Assembly: GCA_020057985.1 (NCBI GenBank)
Contig: JAGVEU010000492.1
Coordinates: 1-11,235 of the forward strand
DNA from: Calditrichota bacterium
GTDB taxonomy: Bacteria > Electryoneota > RPQS01
Direction of reading: 5' to 3'
DNA: 11,235 nt
In this document: piece by piece, positions 1 through 7,900 of the stretch
Numbering within the stretch: the stretch's first letter is position 1
How the letters are laid out: each line of letters begins with the position of its first letter
Program-made: the position numbers and the translations under genes
Notes under the pieces: generated by a model
Databases searched by the model: none
The model's input: only the letters and a program-made list of their open reading frames with translations
Told to the model about the DNA's origin: nothing

Positions 1-17
1 GTGTGCTCTTCCGATCT
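1..17 (+). other. Residual Illumina adapter sequence
   Basis: The first 17 bases, GTGTGCTCTTCCGATCT, are identical to the 3' end of the Illumina TruSeq read-2 adapter. They are not genomic. They happen to stay open in the reading frame of the following gene, so they would add about five false residues to its N-terminus if left untrimmed. The genome sequence starts at about base 18. The match is exact over all 17 bases and sits at the very contig edge, where adapter carry-over is expected. Confidence 0.95.
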
Positions 18-19
18 TT

Positions 20-1498
20 CTAATACTTGTTCTGGTTCAGGCCGGCTGTGCTCAGTCACCCCGACAAATCGTGATATTTCACACGAACGATATTCACGGT
101 CATTTTGTTTCGGAGCCCGCGACGTGGCGGAAGGATCAGGCTCTGGTTGGCGGAATGCCGGCGCTCTCAGGTTATCTTGCATTGTATCGTCAACGCTTCG
201 CTAATTCAATCTATCTTGACGCCGGCGATCTCATGACCGGCAATCCGATTTGCAATATCGAGTATGGTGGCGTCAAGGGAGGAGCGCTGCTGGAAATGCT
301 GCGACGCATCGGTGTGGATGCGATGAGCCTCGGCAACCATGAGTTTGATCAGGGGCCGGATCATGTGCGCGACTTCGTGACAGTTTCTCCTTTTCCGATC
401 CTTTGCGCGAACCTGCGTGACAAGAGTACCGGACGCTTGCTGGCAGCACCAACTCGCATCTTCGAGCGGGGTGGAGAGCGAATCGGTGTGATTGGGCTGA
501 TCTTGAACGGTCTGGCAGACGTCACTGCACGCAAGAACGTGGAGCAATTTCAAGTCGAAGACATTACCAAGATTGCACAAGAGCAGATTGACCGGCTTGA
601 TCCACTAACCGATTTGATTGTGCTGCTCACTCACAATGGAGTTGATGAGGATCGTGAATTAGCAAGCGTGATTCACAACGCGGACGTGATTGTCGGAGGA
701 CACAGTCACACGCGCTTGGACGGTCCCGAACGAGTCAACGGAGTCTTGATTGTGCAAGCAGGCTCCTACTGCAACAATCTCGGAATGCTTGAACTGACTG
801 TGGCAGGAGACAGTGTGACTAGTTGCAAAGGTCGTCTAATCGAGTTGCTTGCAGACAGTGTTTCCCCGATGCCTGAAGTGGCTTCCTTGGCGGATAGTCT
901 TGAAGCAGTTATCGAATTGGAATACGGAGCAACGATTGGGCAGCTCACAATTCCGTGGATACACAAGTACTACGAATGTAGCAATGTGGGAAGTTGGATC
1001 TGCGACAGACTCCGCAAACGATACGGGACCGATGTTGCTCTTATGAACGCCGGAGGAATTCGGGCGGATTTAGCGCCGGGTCCCATCTCGAAGCTGGATG
1101 TTCTCAAGCTGCTGCCCTTCATGAATTCAGTGGTCACTTTCGAAACCACAGGCGCACAATTATTACAGACAGCGCGCAAGCAGGCTGAAGCACACGGGCT
1201 TCATTCGCATGGTGTTCTCGAGATGTCCGGATTGACAATTACATATCGGAAACACGGCGATCAGATAGAGGTCACTGAGACGATAATCAACGGGTCACCC
1301 ATTCAGCCTGATCGCACATACACGGTGGTTTCGATTGACTATGTAGCAAGTTCGCAGCCTGACCGGTATCTCAGATTCAAACCGAGGATCTTGAACTACA
1401 CGGGTGAACTCATCAGCGATGTGATTACCTCCGAAATTCAGAATAGCCCTCACCCAATCGAAAGCGACAACACGATAAGACTACAGGAGATCCATTGA
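20..1498 (+). CDS. 5'-nucleotidase/UshA-type metallophosphoesterase, lipoprotein-like, 5' truncated
   Basis: Predicted exported phosphoesterase that would release phosphate from nucleotides or related esters outside the cytoplasm. Numbering from the GTG at 71, the calcineurin-like metal site is visible: D7-x-H9 (in HTNDIHGH), the GD at 52-53, GNHEFD at 88-93, H188 in THN, and GGHSHT with H211 and H213. The C-terminal 5'-nucleotidase domain follows, with NAGGIR from N326. Its usual GGDGY-like segment near the end is replaced by a different loop (VASSQPDRY), so nucleobase binding may differ. The frame stays open upstream of 71: bases 20-49 encode FLILVLV..GC minus its first residue, a hydrophobic signal segment ending in QAGC, with Cys at 47-49. 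The GTG at 71 would start inside the catalytic domain, so it is not the real start; the true start codon lies beyond the contig edge. The QAGC is an imperfect lipobox (Q at -3), so lipid anchoring is less certain than export. The stop overlaps the next start by 4 bases. Substrate cannot be fixed from sequence. Confidence 0.9.
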   Translation, partial: LILVLVQAGCAQSPRQIVIFHTNDIHGHFVSEPATWRKDQALVGGMPALSGYLALYRQRFANSIYLDAGDLMTGNPICNIEYGGVKGGALLEMLRRIGVDAMSLGNHEFDQGPDHVRDFVTVSPFPILCANLRDKSTGRLLAAPTRIFERGGERIGVIGLILNGLADVTARKNVEQFQVEDITKIAQEQIDRLDPLTDLIVLLTHNGVDEDRELASVIHNADVIVGGHSHTRLDGPERVNGVLIVQAGSYCNNLGMLELTVAGDSVTSCKGRLIELLADSVSPMPEVASLADSLEAVIELEYGATIGQLTIPWIHKYYECSNVGSWICDRLRKRYGTDVALMNAGGIRADLAPGPISKLDVLKLLPFMNSVVTFETTGAQLLQTARKQAEAHGLHSHGVLEMSGLTITYRKHGDQIEVTETIINGSPIQPDRTYTVVSIDYVASSQPDRYLRFKPRILNYTGELISDVITSEIQNSPHPIESDNTIRLQEIH

Positions 1499-1929
1499 AC
1501 AGTAAACCAAGAGTACTTATCATCTGCACAGGAAACTCGATGCGCAGTCAAATCGCTGAAGGCGTCCTGCGCCTCGATCTCGGAAACAAGATTGAGGTTT
1601 TCTCTGCAGGCACGCATCCGTCTTATGTTCACCCGCTTGCACTTAGCGCTCTGGGTGAACTCGGTGTTGATACGTCGGAGCACCGTTCAAAGGGCGTGAA
1701 CGAGTTTCTCGGCGAAGATATTGATCTCGTAATCACCGTCTGCGATCATGCTCGCGAGACTTGTCCGGTTCTGCCGGGTGCGCGTAAAACAATTCATAAG
1801 GGCTATGCCGATCCCGTTCACCTCAGTTCCGGCACTTACGCGGAAGAGGTCATGGGGAAGTTGCGTGACAGAATGCGCCGAGAACTCAAAGAACTTGTTA
1901 TCAAAGAGCTAAACCTCCCGACTGATTAG
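1495..1929 (+). CDS. arsC: Arsenate reductase, thioredoxin-coupled (low-molecular-weight phosphatase fold)
   Basis: Predicted cytoplasmic reductase of arsenate to arsenite. The phosphatase-type loop is C11-TGNSM-R17-S (CX5RS). The two further cysteines, C83 and C90 in VCDHARETCP, have the same spacing as the Cys10/Cys82/Cys89 relay of Staphylococcus pI258 ArsC, which passes electrons to thioredoxin. The ADP motif near residue 105 corresponds to the general-acid Asp loop. Length of 144 residues is close to the family's usual 130-140. The start is TTG, chosen because AGGAGA lies at 1485-1490 and because TTGA at 1495-1498 forms a 4-base overlap with the nucleotidase stop, which suggests translational coupling. 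No ArsR, ArsB or Acr3 gene is in view. A protein tyrosine phosphatase role is the alternative, but the complete cysteine triad favours arsenate reduction. The gene ends 10 bases from the convergent dusB-like gene. Confidence 0.88.
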   Translation: MNSKPRVLIICTGNSMRSQIAEGVLRLDLGNKIEVFSAGTHPSYVHPLALSALGELGVDTSEHRSKGVNEFLGEDIDLVITVCDHARETCPVLPGARKTIHKGYADPVHLSSGTYAEEVMGKLRDRMRRELKELVIKELNLPTD

Positions 1930-1939
1930 AGCTTAAGGC

Positions 1940-3019
1940 CTATTCATACAAAGGAGCCTGCTCAAATGCGGATTCAGGTCGGGGAGTCGGAACATCAGGA
2001 AGAGATGAAAAATAGCGATTCATAGAGTCAGTTACCTCGTTAACCGTAAGATACTGGACAACCTCATTCTTGAATCGCGCGCTATTCTGCAATCCGCGGA
2101 CGTAAGCCAGAAGATGTTTGCGAAATTCCTTGACACCACGGCTCTCACCGACACGCTCAACCATGCATTTCAATTGCTCAGTTGCGCATTCACATCGCTC
2201 CATGGGTGTCGGCGCGGCTCCGGCATCACCATGAAGCAGTAGGCTATTTACTTCGCGAAAGATGAATGGGTAGCCCATGGCGCCGCGACCGATCATCACA
2301 GCATCGCATCCCGTTGAATTGAGAAGTTGCACAGCGTCACTGGCAGTTCTGACGTCGCCGTTTCCAATCACGGGAATGCTCACAGCGGATTTGACCTCGC
2401 CAATCCACTCCCAGTGTGCCAAACCCTGAAAGAACTCGCTTCTCGTGCGTGCGTGAACCGTCACCCACGCGGCTCCTGCTTCCTCTACAGCCCGCGCCAC
2501 CGGGACTGCATTCAACGAACGAATATCCCACCCTGACCTAATCTTGACCGAAACAGGCACATGAGTAGCTTTCACTGCTGCCTCCACGATGCGAGCTAAT
2601 AGGGACACGTCTTTCAGCAGAGCCGAACCTCCACAGGCAAGAATGATCTTCTTGACGGGGCAACCGAAGTTAAGGTCAAGTCCATCGGGTTCAAGTTGGC
2701 TGAGCACTCTCGCAGCATCCGATGCTTGTTGTGGATTCGTGGCGAAGAACTGAATGAACACAGGCCGCTCTTCTTCGCTGAAGGATGCCATCTTAAAGGT
2801 CTTCTCGTTGTTCCTCCGCGTTCCTTCACCTGAGAGCATCTCCGAGAACACCATCCCGGCGCCAAAACGGCGGCAGAGCCTGCGCATGGCGGAATCCGTA
2901 TAGCCTGCCATTGGCGCCAGCACGGCTGGGGATGACAGTCTTATCGGTCCAAGCTGAACCGATAGCGGCTGCGTTGCCTTGGTCAGAGATGGTATTTGAA
3001 CCGCGCTAAGCATTCTCAT
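1940..3019 (-). CDS. dusB: tRNA-dihydrouridine synthase, DusB-like
   Basis: FMN-dependent reductase that converts uridine to dihydrouridine in the D-loop of tRNAs with NADPH. The TIM barrel carries the expected landmarks: APMAGYTD at 35-42 (FMN binding), the LNFGCP loop with catalytic Cys120, VKIRSGWD with K159, HARTR with H189, GNGD at 219-222 and GRGAMG at 244-249. The remaining C-terminal part (about 255-359) fits the helical tRNA-binding domain. The 359-residue length is slightly above typical DusB because of about 20 extra N-terminal residues. The second ATG, two codons in, is an alternative start. The chosen ATG at 3019 overlaps the upstream methyltransferase stop as ATGA (3016-3019). 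It is last in a three-gene minus-strand unit and converges with arsC. Class assignment within Dus (DusB versus others) rests on overall pattern only. Confidence 0.92.
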   Translation of the reverse strand: MRMLSAVQIPSLTKATQPLSVQLGPIRLSSPAVLAPMAGYTDSAMRRLCRRFGAGMVFSEMLSGEGTRRNNEKTFKMASFSEEERPVFIQFFATNPQQASDAARVLSQLEPDGLDLNFGCPVKKIILACGGSALLKDVSLLARIVEAAVKATHVPVSVKIRSGWDIRSLNAVPVARAVEEAGAAWVTVHARTRSEFFQGLAHWEWIGEVKSAVSIPVIGNGDVRTASDAVQLLNSTGCDAVMIGRGAMGYPFIFREVNSLLLHGDAGAAPTPMERCECATEQLKCMVERVGESRGVKEFRKHLLAYVRGLQNSARFKNEVVQYLTVNEVTDSMNRYFSSLPDVPTPRPESAFEQAPLYE

Positions 3020-3828
3020 CGCTTTGGTTTGTCAGCCACGCTGATCATCTCCATTGAGAACCACTGCACTTCGGAAGGCGGCAGAAACCATGAGCCATAG
3101 AAGAGTGGATTCTTGAAGCCAGCCTCTATGAGTAGAGATTGCATCTCCGGAACGGTGTAGCAGCGAATCCCTTCCGACTCTGGATTGTCGCCTTCAGTGA
3201 TGATTGTTCCATCGGGACAAACCAGTTCCCACGGACCGCCGAGTCTTGAAGTCATCGGATCGAATTCACCGCGATGAATCAGAAATCCTTCGCTGGTTTC
3301 CATCCACTCTGGACCGGCGTGAGTGGAAGCCGAGTACGGATGCTGCCCGGTGATCAGGACTTTTCCACCTGCCTTCGTTGCTCGAAAGACATTCTTCAGA
3401 GTTGCGCGGTTTTCTTCGTCAGTGCCAAATCCGAAACTCATGCCGAGTATCGCCACACGATCAAACGGTTTCTCAACTTCGAAGGTTCGCATGTCGCCCA
3501 CCGAGAATGTCGCGCCAAGTTTGCGTTTCTTTGCTACAGTGGAAGCGTGTGCGATGAGTTTGGGTGTGATGTCTATTCCATGAACCTTGATTCCTCGCTC
3601 CGCAAAAAGATGTGCCTGAAAGCCCGCGCCGCATCCCAAATCCAGCAAAGTCATGCCCCGTTTGAGCTTCAGAACATCACAGCAGAAATCAACGACCTGT
3701 TGGTTCTTCCAGGCCACAGCATCGTCGCTGCCGACCAATCGAATTCGCCAGAATTCCGCCCAGAATTCATCCCAGCTTCTTTCCACTCTTCGGAAGGATT
3801 GGACAGGGGTCTTTTTTCCAGAGGTCAT
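3016..3828 (-). CDS. Class I SAM-dependent methyltransferase, substrate unknown
   Basis: A soluble methyltransferase of the Rossmann (UbiE/UbiG-like) type, 270 residues. SAM-binding motif I is LLDLGCGAGF at 61-70. The acidic residue ending strand beta-2 is D86 in GIDIT, and GDM at 111-113 marks the adenine-binding region. About 45 N-terminal residues rich in W and F precede the fold. After motif IV comes an insert of roughly 70 residues (QHPYSAS through EGDNPES), which probably covers the substrate pocket. There are no membrane segments. Both ends are coupled by ATGA overlaps: its start (3825-3828) overlaps the P-loop gene and its stop (3016-3019) overlaps the dusB-like gene. Being sandwiched between a nucleotide-binding protein and a tRNA-modifying enzyme makes an RNA or nucleotide substrate possible, but the residues seen do not show it; small-molecule methylation is equally open. 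Confidence 0.85.
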   Translation of the reverse strand: MTSGKKTPVQSFRRVERSWDEFWAEFWRIRLVGSDDAVAWKNQQVVDFCCDVLKLKRGMTLLDLGCGAGFQAHLFAERGIKVHGIDITPKLIAHASTVAKKRKLGATFSVGDMRTFEVEKPFDRVAILGMSFGFGTDEENRATLKNVFRATKAGGKVLITGQHPYSASTHAGPEWMETSEGFLIHRGEFDPMTSRLGGPWELVCPDGTIITEGDNPESEGIRCYTVPEMQSLLIEAGFKNPLFYGSWFLPPSEVQWFSMEMISVADKPKR

Positions 3829-4535
3829 GGCTGCTTCCGAGAGATTTTCCAGAGACGGCCAAGCGATTCCTCAAGCGCAGGGCCAAGCTTAGCAACATCA
3901 TAAGTCACTTCCGGCTCATTCATCAATACGGCATACGGAACTTCGATTCCCTGAGCCCTAACAAACCCGTTCATCTCAGGAGCAATTTTCCCCCAGTCAG
4001 TGTCCTTGTAATACTGTTCCATCTTGTCGTCCGGCAAACCGTGGTACAGAATGGAGTGCGCCAACTCGGGTTTGAATCTCCGCTGATTCTTCCGAACGGA
4101 TTCTTCATACGATACTTGAATATAGAGAATTCCTGCTCGCCGCAGCACCTCCTGCGAAACCACATTAAGTGCATGGCTGATTCCGTCATGACCTCCGCGC
4201 GCAAATTCGAAGAGTACTGTCTTTCCAGTGTCACCTTCTGCAAGGTGCTTACGGAAGGCGACATTCATTTTCAAGAGGAAAAAATCCCAAGCCCACTCGT
4301 CCCTAAAGTAGAGTTTCCTATCTGTCCAGAGTCGTTCGCGCCCTGCTTCCTCAAGAATTTGATCCTCTTCGAATTTCTCCCAGATGTAGGGAAAATCATC
4401 TATCTCGACAATTTCCCCGACATGGAATCGCCTCGCGCGTTCGTCGGCGCTGAGTTTTTTCAGATAATCAATGACTTCGCTTTTACCCGCAGCCGGCCGG
4501 GCAGTCAGAATTATAGTATGAAGGAGGTCTCTCAT
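3825..4535 (-). CDS. Uncharacterised P-loop nucleotide kinase-like protein
   Basis: I do not recognise a characterised family. The 236-residue protein starts with a beta strand followed by a Walker A-like loop, ARPAAGKS at 12-19, in which the usual first glycine is alanine. GKS (17-19) is intact and should bind phosphates. IDDFP at 45-49 resembles the acidic/substrate segment of nucleotide and small-molecule kinases. TVLFEFARGG at 106-115 looks like a Walker B strand, with E110 as the candidate acidic residue. An arginine-containing segment (RKNQRRFKPEL, starting near residue 149) could be the lid of an adenylate-kinase-like fold. It is acidic and W/F-rich in the middle (about 50-90) and has no signal peptide or membrane segment. 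The start ATG at 4535 has only a weak purine-rich stretch upstream. It is first in a three-gene unit. Kinase activity is inference; it could also be an ATP- or GTP-binding regulator. Confidence 0.8.
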   Translation of the reverse strand: MRDLLHTIILTARPAAGKSEVIDYLKKLSADERARRFHVGEIVEIDDFPYIWEKFEEDQILEEAGRERLWTDRKLYFRDEWAWDFFLLKMNVAFRKHLAEGDTGKTVLFEFARGGHDGISHALNVVSQEVLRRAGILYIQVSYEESVRKNQRRFKPELAHSILYHGLPDDKMEQYYKDTDWGKIAPEMNGFVRAQGIEVPYAVLMNEPEVTYDVAKLGPALEESLGRLWKISRKQP

Positions 4536-4646
4536 TTCTCGTATCGGTGTTGGTGATGCGATTCTAAACTTATAAGATAGCCGAATTGATTCTTAAATGC
4601 AAGCCGGATGTTTATAGATAACTTGACCAAATAGTCTAAAAACGAC

Positions 4647-4677
4647 TTGACAATCTGCAAACTTCTTGCGATATTAT
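4647..4677 (+). promoter_or_regulatory. Candidate promoter of the pyruvate oxidoreductase operon
   Basis: A perfect TTGACA at 4647-4652 is followed by TATTAT at 4672-4677 (19-base spacer) or, with a 17-base spacer, by GATATT at 4670-4675. Either would put the transcription start near 4683, about 300 nt upstream of the ATG at 4985. The -10 segment is shared with the opposing minus-strand promoter, so the two may compete for polymerase. A later promoter in the AT-rich stretch at 4750-4775 cannot be excluded. Confidence 0.45.
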
Positions 4678-4702
4678 AGGTTAAAATCTTCACAAAGTAC
4701 AA
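4673..4702 (-). promoter_or_regulatory. Candidate minus-strand promoter of the kinase-like/methyltransferase/dusB unit
   Basis: On the minus strand a perfect TATAAT (plus-strand 4673-4678) is preceded, with an 18-base spacer, by TTGTAC (plus-strand 4697-4702). The -35 matches consensus in only three positions. Transcription would begin near 4666 and give a leader of about 130 nt before the ATG at 4535. It overlaps the opposing promoter of the pyruvate oxidoreductase gene. Assignment is by motif and position only. Confidence 0.4.
4678..4695 (-). promoter_or_regulatory. Partial Rex-like operator at the divergent promoters
   Basis: Read on the minus strand, this 18-mer has a complete TTGTGAA half-site, a 4-base gap and TTAACCT. 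Compared with the Rex consensus TTGTGAA-N4-TTCACAA, the first half matches 7/7 and the second 4/7. It lies directly after the -10 of the plus-strand promoter and inside the spacer of the minus-strand promoter, where a repressor would block both. Rex is an NADH/NAD+-sensing repressor known to control fermentation genes in several bacteria. No Rex gene is in view, and one imperfect site could be chance. Confidence 0.25.
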
Positions 4703-4984
4703 CGTGACTTCGTGACACAGAATTGCCTCCGGAATATTCGCCTCTGTTCAGTTATTATTGTGTATTTAATAACTTACGATTGCCTTCGGTTCCGATTTTG
4801 AGGTGCTTTTCGGCACGTTGTTTGTACAACCTAAGATGCGGGCTTGATTCCAAAGGGCATCGCTTACCTCTCTAAAACCAATTTTTCTTCGCTGACATCT
4901 GAGCTGAAGCCATAACTCGCTCGCAACTGTCAACTTTGGGGCTTTGCCTGTCAGCATATTCATACATTGGAGATCAAACTTAGA
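4685..4984 (+). other. Long untranslated leader upstream of the pyruvate oxidoreductase gene
   Basis: About 300 bases without a convincing gene. Visible inverted repeats are GTGC/GCAC (4803-4806 with 4813-4816), GTTGT/ACAAC (4817-4821 with 4826-4830, containing the palindrome TTGTACAA) and GCTGACA/TGTCAGC (4891-4897 with 4949-4955). The last encloses a nested AAGCC/GGCTT pair and sits just before the ribosome-binding GGAG at 4969-4972. The region could fold as a structured leader, but I do not recognise a known riboswitch class. It could equally be ordinary spacer with chance repeats. Confidence 0.35.
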
Positions 4985-7900
4985 ATGACAAGACCAACCA
5001 TTACCATTGACGGCAATGAAGCTGCCGCCAATGTTGCGCATCGGCTTAACGAGGTGATTGCCATTTATCCGATCACGCCCTCATCGAACATGGGCGAGTG
5101 GTCCGATGAATGGTCAGCCCTCGGCAGAAAGAACATCTGGGGCACTGTTCCCACGGTTGTTGAAATGCAAAGTGAGGGGGGAGCCGCGGGTGCGGTGCAC
5201 GGCGCATTGCAAACCGGTGCACTGACCACGACTTTCACGGCTTCTCAGGGATTACTTCTCATGATCCCGAACATGTTCAAGATCGCTGGCGAACTCACCT
5301 CCACAGTGTTTCACGTCAGCGCGCGAACCGTGGCGACACATGCATTATCCATCTTCGGTGACCACAGTGACGTTATGGCCGTTCGCTCGACCGGCTGGGG
5401 TATGATCGCATCGGCCAACGTTCAGGAGGTTCTTGATCATGCGCTGATTGCAAACGCTGCTACCCTCAAAGCCCGCATTCCGATTGTGCATTTCTTCGAT
5501 GGTTTCCGCACGTCGCATGAGGTGCAGAAGATTGAGTCCTTGACTGACGAGGATTTGCGCTTCATGATTGATGACGATCTTGTCTTTGCCCACCGCGCGC
5601 GCGCGCTCTCGCCTGACAGACCAGTCATTCGCGGTACAGCACAGAATCCTGACGTCTTCTTCCAAGGGCGCGAGGCGATCAATCCATTTTACGATGCTTG
5701 CCCGCAAATAATGCAAGAGGCTATGGATCGCTTTGCCACTCGGATAGGCCGCAGTTATCACCTGTTTGATTATGTGGGTGCTCCAGATGCTGAGCGGGTT
5801 ATTGTCCTGATGGGCTCAGGTTGCGATCCGGCTCATGAAACTGTCGAGTATCTAAACGCCCATAACGAGAAAGTCGGTGTGCTTAAGGTCCGCCTCTATC
5901 GGCCCTTCTCCGTTAAGCACTTCATTGCTGCGCTTCCCAAATCGGTGAAGTCCATCGCCGTTCTCGACCGCGTGAAAGAACCAGGCTCGCCGGGCGAACC
6001 ACTCTACCAAGACGTAGTTGTCGCCATGAGTGAGACTATGTCAAATGGTGCACCATGGAAAGTCCATCCGCGAATCATTGGCGGACGCTATGGCTTGTCA
6101 TCAAAGGAATTCACGCCGGCCATGATTAAGGCGGTGTTTGACGAGCTGAAGAAACCCACTCCCAAGAACCACTTTACAGTCGGTATTCATGATGATGTCA
6201 CTCACACAAGTCTTGACTATGATCCGGCCTTTTCAGTAGAGGCTGAAGATGTCTTCCGTGGCAAGTTCTATGGTCTTGGCGCCGACGGTACAGTGGGCGC
6301 TAACAAGAACTCCATCAAGATTATCGGCGACGAAACGAACAACTTTGCGCAAGGCTATTTTGTTTACGACTCCAAGAAGTCCGGTGCGGTCACAGTATCG
6401 CACCTCCGCTTTGGCCCGCGTCCGATTCGAGCGACGTATCTGATTGATCGTGCCAAGTTCGTTGCCTGTCATCAGTCGGTTTTTCTCGAAAAATACGATA
6501 TGCTGGCCGATGCGATGCCGGGTGCGGTTTTCCTGCTCAACACACAGTCTCCGACTGAACAAGTCTGGGATGCTCTGCCGAGTGAGGTGCAACAGGATAT
6601 CATATCAAAGAAGCTAAAGTTCTACTGCATTGACGCCTACAAGGTTGCTGCTGCGACAGGCATGGGCGCTCGTGTCAACACGATTATGCAGACATGTTTC
6701 TTTGCGATATCCGGTATTCTTCCACCGGATCAAGCCATCGCTGCAATCAAGAGCACCATCAAGAAAACCTACGGCAAGCGCGGTGAACAAATCGTGCAGA
6801 TGAATTACAAGGCTGTTGACGAGACACTGGCCAATTTGCATGAGATTAAAGTTCCCGATAAATTGACTTCCAAGTTCTCACGTCCTCCGCTAATCTCCGA
6901 TAAGGCACCGGATTTTGTTAAGAACACTCTAAGTGAAGTTATCGCTGGACGCGGAGATAAACTTCCCGTGTCCGCATTTCCAAAAGACGGCACCTACCCG
7001 CTTTCTACCACTGAGTGGGAGAAGCGGAACATCGCGCTGGAAATTCCGGTTTGGGATCGTGATGTTTGCATTCAATGCAACAAGTGCGTGCTCGTCTGCC
7101 CTCACGCCGCTATCCGCGCTAAAGTATTCACTCAGGATCAACTGAAGAATGCGCCTCCGACCTTTCTCCACATGAAGTATAAAGGTACAGAATTCTCCAC
7201 TCCTGATCTACTTTATTCGCTGCAAACTGCGCCGGAAGACTGTACCGGCTGCGGTATCTGTGTTGATGTTTGCCCTGCTAAGAACAAAACTGAAGTGCGC
7301 TTGAAGGCAATTAATATGATGCCTCAACCACCTCTTCGTGAGCAAGAGCGGGTCAATTACGAATTCTTCCTTTCGATTCCAGAAGCGAATCGTGACGAGA
7401 TTAAAGTCAGTCAAGTCAAGAGTTCTCAGTTTCTCCAGCCGCTGTTCGAGTATTCCGGTGCCTGTTCCGGCTGCGGCGAGACTCCCTATGTGAAACTACT
7501 GACGCAGCTATTTGGCGACCGTCTCATCATCGCCAATGCAACCGGATGCTCATCCATCTATGGCGCCAATCTACCCACCACTCCCTATGCAGTCAACCAC
7601 GAAGGACGTGGCCCTGCCTGGTCCAACTCGCTGTTTGAGGACAACGCCGAGTTCGGAATGGGATTCCGCCTGACTTTCGATAAGCATCGTGAGTTCTCGA
7701 TTGAACTCTTGCAGAGGTTGGAAGGGATAATCGGAGCTAATCTCGTTACAGAAATCATCAATGCCGATATGTCCACTGAGGCGGGAATCCGCGCTCAACG
7801 CGGTCGTGTGGAAGAATTGCGAAAGCGTCTTAGCGGAGATCCCAGTGAAGCTGCTCGCCACTTGCTTACCATCGCCGATATGCTCGTGAACAGATCCGTC

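Noticed and set aside
206..580. Open frame on the minus strand within the nucleotidase
   Set aside because: It is antisense to a gene with clear catalytic motifs and its translation has no recognisable domain or ribosome-binding site.
1930..1945. AGGCCT palindrome between the convergent arsC and dusB-like genes as a bidirectional terminator
   Set aside because: It is a six-base restriction-type palindrome in a 10-base gap, with no loop and no T-tract.
3274..3903. Plus-strand open frame of 209 residues opposite the methyltransferase
   Set aside because: The minus strand holds a clear methyltransferase with coupled starts and stops; the plus-strand product looks random and cysteine-rich.
4521..4527. 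AAGGAGG on the plus strand, a perfect ribosome-binding sequence
   Set aside because: No open frame of useful length follows it; on the minus strand it is simply coding sequence near the start of the kinase-like gene.
4041..4556. Plus-strand open frame of 171 residues opposite the kinase-like gene
   Set aside because: Antisense shadow of the P-loop gene, which has coherent motifs and an ATGA overlap with its neighbour.
4766..5041. Minus-strand open frame over the leader and start of the oxidoreductase
   Set aside because: It overlaps the conserved start of the oxidoreductase antisense and has no recognisable features.
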